Source: Patescibacteria group bacterium
GTDB taxonomy: Bacteria > Patescibacteria > Paceibacteria > UBA9973 > UBA2103
DNA: 25,810 nt
Direction of reading: 5' to 3'
Assembly (NCBI GenBank): GCA_004322365.1
Contig: SCTS01000001.1
Span: 1-25,810 of the forward strand
Part shown: one piece after another, positions 21,511-25,810 of the stretch
Layout of the letters: every line of letters starts with the position of its first letter
Numbering within the stretch: position 1 is the first letter of the stretch
Position numbers and translations under genes: made by a program
The notes under the pieces: generated by a model
The model's input: the letters and a program-made list of their open reading frames with translations, nothing else
Told to the model about the DNA's origin: nothing
Database searches by the model: none

Positions 21511-22590
21511 TCAAATTCCCTCTTTCTTTAGCTTTTGAAGTAGTTCTTTTGCTTCTTTTGAAATTTTTTGTGGAAATTCAACTCGAACACGAATAAGTAA
21601 ATCACCTCGCTTACCTCTTTCTGTCGGCACACCTTTGCCTTTCATACGAAGAATTTCATCTGTTGATTGTAGTGGGGGCACTGTTACGGTAACCGTGCCA
21701 TCGAGGGTATCAAGCTGATATTCAGCACCGATTAACGCGTCCGAAACTTTAACAGGAAGGTCAGTAATTAAATTGAAACCTTCTTTTCTGAATTTTGCAT
21801 CAGCGCGAACATGCACCTTTACATACAAATCTCCTGTTGCTCCTCCAGAGATTGCTTCACCTAATGACGCCATACGAATAACTTGCCCGTTATCAATCCC
21901 TGCTGGTATGACCACAGTAATTTCTTCTTGACGACGATGCACACCTGAACCTTTGCACGTAGTACAAGGCTTTTCAGGAACAACGCGTCTGCCGCTGCAG
22001 GTTGTACAAGCTGTAGACACTGAAAAAGTACCAAAAGGAGAACGACGAGATTCAACTACCTGCCCCTTACCATTACACGTTGGACAGGTTTTTGTTTTAG
22101 TTTCTGGTTCAGCTCCAGAGCCTGCACACTTAGAGCAGGTGCTGTCTTTCGTGATGAGCATTCTCCGCGTAAGTCCAAAAATTGATTCTTTAAATGACAG
22201 TTCAAGGTCAACCGATATATCTCTGCCACGAGCTTGCCTGCCTCTGCCACCAAAGATGTCAGAAAACCCTCCAAAAATATCATTGAGGTCTACATCAAAA
22301 TCAGCACCACCTTGAAACTGAGAGAAGTCGAATCCTTCAAATCCAGCACCTCCTTGGCCTCCTTGAGGCCCGCCACCGCCCGAGAATACTCTTCCGTACG
22401 AATCGTACTCTGCACGCTTTTTGTCGTCAGACAGTATGCTGTAGGCCTCACTCACCTCTTTAAACTTGGCTTCATCGCCACCCTTTTTATCAGGGTGATG
22501 TTGATGTGCGAGTTTACGAAATGCCTTCTTTATATCCTCTTTCGAGGCTTTTTTGTCGACACCGAGAAGTTGGTAGTAGTCTTTGCTCAT
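21511..22590 (-). CDS. dnaJ: Chaperone DnaJ (type I J-protein)
   Basis: A 359-residue Hsp40 that delivers substrates to DnaK and stimulates its ATPase. The J domain (residues 1-65) carries HPD at 32-34. A Gly/Phe-rich linker (about 70-120) follows, then the zinc region with four CxxC motifs: CSKCAGSG, CPTCNGKG, CTTCSGRR and CTTCKGSG. The third ends in GRR rather than the usual GxG. The C-terminal substrate-binding domains run to residue 359. It is the last gene of the grpE-dnaK-dnaJ operon, 89 bases after the dnaK stop, with a heptad-repeat element in that gap and another directly after its own stop. Confidence 0.97.
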   Translation of the reverse strand: MSKDYYQLLGVDKKASKEDIKKAFRKLAHQHHPDKKGGDEAKFKEVSEAYSILSDDKKRAEYDSYGRVFSGGGGPQGGQGGAGFEGFDFSQFQGGADFDVDLNDIFGGFSDIFGGRGRQARGRDISVDLELSFKESIFGLTRRMLITKDSTCSKCAGSGAEPETKTKTCPTCNGKGQVVESRRSPFGTFSVSTACTTCSGRRVVPEKPCTTCKGSGVHRRQEEITVVIPAGIDNGQVIRMASLGEAISGGATGDLYVKVHVRADAKFRKEGFNLITDLPVKVSDALIGAEYQLDTLDGTVTVTVPPLQSTDEILRMKGKGVPTERGKRGDLLIRVRVEFPQKISKEAKELLQKLKKEGI

Positions 22591-22593
22591 AAC

Positions 22594-22676
22594 ATCTAGC
22601 TTACAGGTTCTAGGTGCTAGGTGCTAGCTTCTCTGAAATGAAACCTCAAACCTAGAAGCTAGTCCCTAGAACCTTC
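22594..22676 (-). repeat. Two-armed heptad repeat between dnaK and dnaJ
   Basis: The left arm (22598-22632) reads AGCTTAC, AGGTTCT, AGGTGCT, AGGTGCT, AGCTTCT. The loop is CTGAAATG (22633-22640). The right arm (22641-22675) reads AAACCTC, AAACCTA, GAAGCTA, GTCCCTA, GAACCTT. AGGTTCT pairs exactly with AGAACCT (22668-22674), and AGCTTCT exactly with AGAAGCT (22654-22660), in staggered fashion. The right arm ends four bases from the dnaK stop codon; the left arm reaches within seven bases of the dnaJ ATG. It would form a structured intercistronic spacer in the chaperone mRNA. Confidence 0.8.
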
Positions 22677-22679
22677 TTT

Positions 22680-24581
22680 TTACACATCCGTAACCGGTCC
22701 TTGAGTAGAAGTGTCCGAAGGAGGAGTATCGGTTGGTGGAGTTTGCTCTCCCTGCGTACCGCTATCTGCCTTCTGCTCACCCTGCTGTGACATATACTGC
22801 CCAATTTTTTGCATTTCAGTTGAGAGTGCTTGCGTCGCTGTCTGTATACCAGCCAAGTCACCTGTCTCTTTTATTTCTTTTACTTTCGCTATAGCACCAG
22901 TAACACCCTGCTTCACATCGTCTGGGATTTTTGTACTGTGTTCAAGAAGAGCTTTTTCAGCAGTGTAAATCATTTGATCAGCGATATTTCTTGTTTCAAC
23001 AAGCTCTTTTGACTTTTTATCGGTGTCGGCATTCATGTCAGCATCCTTCTTCATTTTCTCTATATCAGCATCAGTGAGTCCTGAGCGCGCTTCGATACGG
23101 ATAGATTGCTCTTTGTTTGTCGCCTTATCTTTTGCGGTCACTTTGAGAATTCCGTTTGCATCCACATCGAACGACACTTCAACCTGCGGGAGACCTCGAG
23201 GAGCTGGTGGAATACCATCAAGAATAAACCTGCCCAATGATTTATTATCGTTTGCCATCGCTCTCTCTCCTTGAACCACATGGATTTCTACTGATGTTTG
23301 ATTATCTGCTGCGGTCGAGAACGATTGAGAACGCGTTGCAGGGATGGTTGTGTTTTTTTCAATAAGCTTTGTAGCAACGCCTCCCATTGTTTCAATGCCG
23401 AGAGAAAGCGGAATAACATCAAGAAGGAGTACATCCTTTACATCGCCCTGCATAATGCCCGCCTGAATTGCAGCGCCGAGGGCAACAACTTCATCAGGGT
23501 TAATGCTGCGGTTTGGTTCTTTACCAAAAACATTCTTTACTGCCTCCTGAATAGCAGGCATACGAGTTTGTCCTCCGACAAGAATGATTTCTTCGATATC
23601 AGAAGTCTTAAACTTTGCTGATTCAAGAACTTGCTTTGTGATTTCGATTGAGCGGTCGATATATTCTCGCGCTAACTCTTCAAGTGCTGCACGACTCATC
23701 TTCATAAGAAGATGCTTGGGACCTGACGCATCTGAAGTAATGAATGGTATGTTAATTTCCGTCTCCATGGTGGTGGAGAGTTCGTGCTTTGCTTTCTCTG
23801 CTGCTTCATCCAAGCGCTGAAGTGCTAGTGAGTCCTTAGTGATATCAATTCCGCTCTCTTTTTTATACGAATCAGCAATCCATTGAACAATTTTCTGATC
23901 AATGTCACGGCCACCCATGTGTGAGTCTCCCCCTGTTGATTTTACTTCAATAACATCGTCACCAACTTCAAGCACTGAAACATCGAATGTTCCTCCTCCG
24001 AAATCGTAGACAATAATTTGTTCGTTCTTTCTTTTGTTGAAGCCATACGCAAGAGCAGCGGCAGTTGGTTCGTTGATGATTCGCTTCACATCTAAGCCTG
24101 CAATTTTACCTGCGTCTTTGGTAGCTTGTCGCTGTGCGTCGTCGAAATACGCAGGAACAGTGATGATTGCTTCAGTAATAGTTTCACCAAGCTTTGCTTC
24201 AGCGTCCGCTTTTAATTTCTGTAGAATCATCGCTGAAATTTCTTCAGGTCGGTATTCTTTATCTCCGAGTACTACGGACACACCTCCGCCCGTTGCTTCC
24301 TTTGTTTTGTAGGAGGCAGTGGAGATGTCCTTTTGAACTGCTTCATCACTCAGTTTATGACCCATGAAGCGCTTTACGCCATATATAGTGTTTGTGGGGT
24401 TAGTTACCGCTTGTCGCTTTGCAACAAGCCCTACGAGGCGCTCTCCAGCCTTTGAAATAGCCACTACTGAGGGTGTTGTGCGATTTCCTTCCGCATTTTC
24501 AATGATGCGTGGCTCGCCACCCTCAACAATAGCCATTGCTGAATTTGTAGTTCCGAGGTCGATGCCGAGTATTTTTCCCAT
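22680..24581 (-). CDS. dnaK: Chaperone DnaK (Hsp70)
   Basis: A 633-residue Hsp70. The ATPase domain begins GIDLGTTNSAMAIVEGG, with IVYDFGGGTFDVSVLEVG and ILVGGQTRMPAIQ as the other two Hsp70 signatures. The hydrophobic linker DVLLLDVIPLSLGIE precedes the substrate-binding domain and helical lid. The C-terminal tail is rich in Thr, Pro, Gln and Ser and ends PVTDV, lacking the acidic EEVxDK-type ending of many bacterial DnaKs. It lies 71 bases after grpE; a TTGACA on the minus strand (24637-24642) in that gap has no -10 at standard spacing, so an internal promoter is uncertain. Confidence 0.98.
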   Translation of the reverse strand: MGKILGIDLGTTNSAMAIVEGGEPRIIENAEGNRTTPSVVAISKAGERLVGLVAKRQAVTNPTNTIYGVKRFMGHKLSDEAVQKDISTASYKTKEATGGGVSVVLGDKEYRPEEISAMILQKLKADAEAKLGETITEAIITVPAYFDDAQRQATKDAGKIAGLDVKRIINEPTAAALAYGFNKRKNEQIIVYDFGGGTFDVSVLEVGDDVIEVKSTGGDSHMGGRDIDQKIVQWIADSYKKESGIDITKDSLALQRLDEAAEKAKHELSTTMETEINIPFITSDASGPKHLLMKMSRAALEELAREYIDRSIEITKQVLESAKFKTSDIEEIILVGGQTRMPAIQEAVKNVFGKEPNRSINPDEVVALGAAIQAGIMQGDVKDVLLLDVIPLSLGIETMGGVATKLIEKNTTIPATRSQSFSTAADNQTSVEIHVVQGERAMANDNKSLGRFILDGIPPAPRGLPQVEVSFDVDANGILKVTAKDKATNKEQSIRIEARSGLTDADIEKMKKDADMNADTDKKSKELVETRNIADQMIYTAEKALLEHSTKIPDDVKQGVTGAIAKVKEIKETGDLAGIQTATQALSTEMQKIGQYMSQQGEQKADSGTQGEQTPPTDTPPSDTSTQGPVTDV

Positions 24582-24652
24582 AGTGTATGTAGGTAAGTTA
24601 TTAATTTTTTAATATTTTTTTCTAAAAACCTTTGCTTGTCAACTTCTGAACG

Positions 24653-25204
24653 CTATCCTTCGAAGTGTCCCACCGCAATACGTGCTGGGCGGATAATCGT
24701 ACCATGAAGGGTGTACCCTTTTTGATAGACTTTGGTAACAACATTATCCTCCGACTGACTTTTTACCGCAACCCTCTCTACGGGTTCATGCTGTACTGGG
24801 TCAAATACTTCACCTAAAGGATCGAAAGCGCTCACACCTTCCGCCTCGAGAGCTTTCATGAGCTGACTGTGTGTGTTTTTTATACCCTCTACCCATGACC
24901 CTGATCCTTCTGCAGTACCTATTGCTTGGTCAAAACTATCGAGCGCTGGCAATAGAGCTTCAATGAGAGACTTAGAGGCATCTCGCACCAATACTTGGCG
25001 CTCATCTTCTGCACGACGACGAATATTTACATAATCAGCTTTAGCTCTCTGCCATCCGTCCAAGTATTCTTGCTTTTCTTTATTGGAGTTTGCAAGCTCT
25101 AGGCGTAACTTTTTGTTTTTTTCCGCAAGTTTTTCAGCAATAGAGCCTTCGCCCTCTAAGCTTTCATCATCAGATTCAATAACAATATCGTCTTCTTCGC
25201 TCAT
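24653..25204 (-). CDS. grpE: Nucleotide exchange factor GrpE
   Basis: A 183-residue GrpE, which releases ADP from DnaK. The acidic N-terminus (SEEDDIVIESDDESLEGEG) leads to a long dimerising coiled coil (about residues 25-75, EKNKKLRLELANSNKEKQEYLDG in part). The C-terminal beta domain carries FDPVQHEPVERV and YTLHGTIIRPARIAV, close to the family signature. It heads the operon with dnaK and dnaJ. On the minus strand TTGACT and CATAAT lie 17 bases apart, and the -10 ends seven bases before the ATG; no Shine-Dalgarno sequence is present. No CIRCE element (TTAGCACTC-N9-GAGTGCTAA) and no hrcA gene are seen, so heat control by HrcA is not supported here. Confidence 0.96.
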   Translation of the reverse strand: MSEEDDIVIESDDESLEGEGSIAEKLAEKNKKLRLELANSNKEKQEYLDGWQRAKADYVNIRRRAEDERQVLVRDASKSLIEALLPALDSFDQAIGTAEGSGSWVEGIKNTHSQLMKALEAEGVSAFDPLGEVFDPVQHEPVERVAVKSQSEDNVVTKVYQKGYTLHGTIIRPARIAVGHFEG

Positions 25205-25211
25205 GAAGTAG

Positions 25212-25240
25212 ATTATGCGTCAAACAGATACGCAAGTCAA
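25212..25240 (-). promoter_or_regulatory. Promoter of the grpE-dnaK-dnaJ operon
   Basis: On the minus strand TTGACT (25235-25240), a 17-base spacer and CATAAT (25212-25217). The predicted start of transcription falls at or next to the grpE ATG (25204). The hexamers look like housekeeping sigma elements, not a distinct heat-shock sigma type. Confidence 0.7.
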
Positions 25241-25282
25241 AAATTAGTCTTACATTGCAAGCATATAAAGCAAAAGTGGCAC

Positions 25283-25312
25283 CCTATCCTTTTAATTAAC
25301 TAAAGGGATAGG
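25283..25312. terminator. Hairpin after the 157-residue membrane protein, possible terminator
   Basis: CCTATCC-T-TTTA and TAAA-G-GGATAGG form a 12-bp stem (one G-T pair on the plus strand) around ATTAAC. It lies 21 bases after the stop at 25334. The minus-strand T-run after it is weak, so termination is probable but not certain. Confidence 0.5.
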
Positions 25313-25333
25313 TTTATGTTTATGAAAAAGAAT

Positions 25334-25807
25334 TTAAAAAAGAGAACGAACCCTCCTCGTTGCAGCACCGATACGCTTCACACCTACAACAATCAAACCT
25401 ATACCGATGACACTGAGAGTTATTGGTAGAACTACTCCAAATGGTATCGGCGCACCCATGGCAAGGAGTGTATATACTGCGAAGGGGAAATGTAAGCCAC
25501 CTGCAGCAACAACACCACCCGCCACCACGGCTGTAGCACTCGCCAATAATTCAACAATAGCAAGTGTAGCCACTTGAGCGGTCTTTCCTAATCCACTACG
25601 AACCAACCTTTTTTCATTTCGAGCACCAAAGGATGTGTATCCACCTTTCTCTTGACTGCCCACTCTTCTTGAGAGTGTTTGTACTCCAAATTCACTATCG
25701 CGCTCAAATAAGGGAATGGATTCCATTCTAGAGGCGGAAACTCTTTCTGGGTGGGCTTTAAATCCCTGACTTTCAAACCTGTAACCTTCAGAATTCATTA
25801 CTTTCAT
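25334..25807 (-). CDS. Hypothetical protein with two C-terminal membrane helices, 157 residues
   Basis: No family recognised. Residues 1-75 are polar, rich in Arg, Ser and Glu, and probably disordered. Two hydrophobic segments follow, about residues 79-118 (VATLAIVELLASATAVVAGGVVAAGG and on) and 124-144 (FGVVLPITLSVIGIGLIVVGV), ending in a basic tail KRIGAATRRVRSLF. The start ATG at 25807 is preceded directly by an in-frame TGA, so the frame is complete at this end of the window; a second ATG lies three codons in. The promoter would lie beyond the window. It is upstream of grpE on the same strand but separated by a hairpin and the grpE promoter, so it is not part of that operon. Confidence 0.6.
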   Translation of the reverse strand: MKVMNSEGYRFESQGFKAHPERVSASRMESIPLFERDSEFGVQTLSRRVGSQEKGGYTSFGARNEKRLVRSGLGKTAQVATLAIVELLASATAVVAGGVVAAGGLHFPFAVYTLLAMGAPIPFGVVLPITLSVIGIGLIVVGVKRIGAATRRVRSLF

Positions 25808-25810
25808 TCA

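Noticed and set aside
25205..25333. Possible CIRCE or HrcA-type heat-shock operator before grpE
   Set aside because: No TTAGCACTC/GAGTGCTAA pair or clear inverted repeat overlaps the promoter; the hairpin at 25283-25312 has a different sequence and lies upstream of the -35.

Overview
This 25.8 kb window looks like a chromosomal segment of a small-genome bacterium of the Candidate Phyla Radiation (Patescibacteria), most likely a Parcubacteria-type lineage. This is inferred from gene content: a secreted peptidoglycan-binding protein of the kind common in that group, an archaeal-type aspartyl-tRNA synthetase, a pyruvoyl SpeD homologue beside an EamA carrier, short membrane proteins without clear families, and compact minus-strand gene runs. 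No rRNA or tRNA gene was seen that could fix the taxonomy. All but three genes are on the minus strand.

Layout. 1-1126: two REP-like palindromes, then an AbrB-like/ParB-like gene pair. 1127-1564: a gene-poor stretch with a tandem 9-mer repeat, a perfect DnaA-box match and a bidirectional terminator. 1565-2405: a DUF378 membrane protein and an unrecognised 152-residue protein. 2500-11142: a long minus-strand run, read as scpA, scpB, a D,D-carboxypeptidase, mraY, ftsW, murG, gltX and an M23 (EnvC-like) peptidase, joining chromosome condensation with peptidoglycan synthesis and remodelling. 11259-12872: a small basic protein and leucyl aminopeptidase on the plus strand. 12884-15263: aspS and trpS. 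15363-19307: speD, an EamA transporter, a 54-residue membrane protein, an orphan histidine kinase and two small membrane-anchored proteins. 19484-20905: the secreted peptidoglycan-binding protein. 20902-25807: a polytopic membrane protein, then the grpE-dnaK-dnaJ chaperone operon and an unrecognised two-helix membrane protein.

Two patterns stand out. First, a family of intergenic elements built from 7-base units (plus-strand forms GAACCTA, GAAGCTA, GCACCTA and variants) begins 0-4 bases after the stop codons of at least four minus-strand genes (M23 peptidase, murG, dnaJ, dnaK). A weaker version lies between aspS and trpS. Two copies have opposed arms that could fold into a long imperfect hairpin. 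Second, at least eight genes have a good -10 hexamer, several with a -35 at 17-18 bases, ending only 6-8 bases before the start codon and without a Shine-Dalgarno sequence. This predicts widespread leaderless transcription and also supports several start-codon choices.
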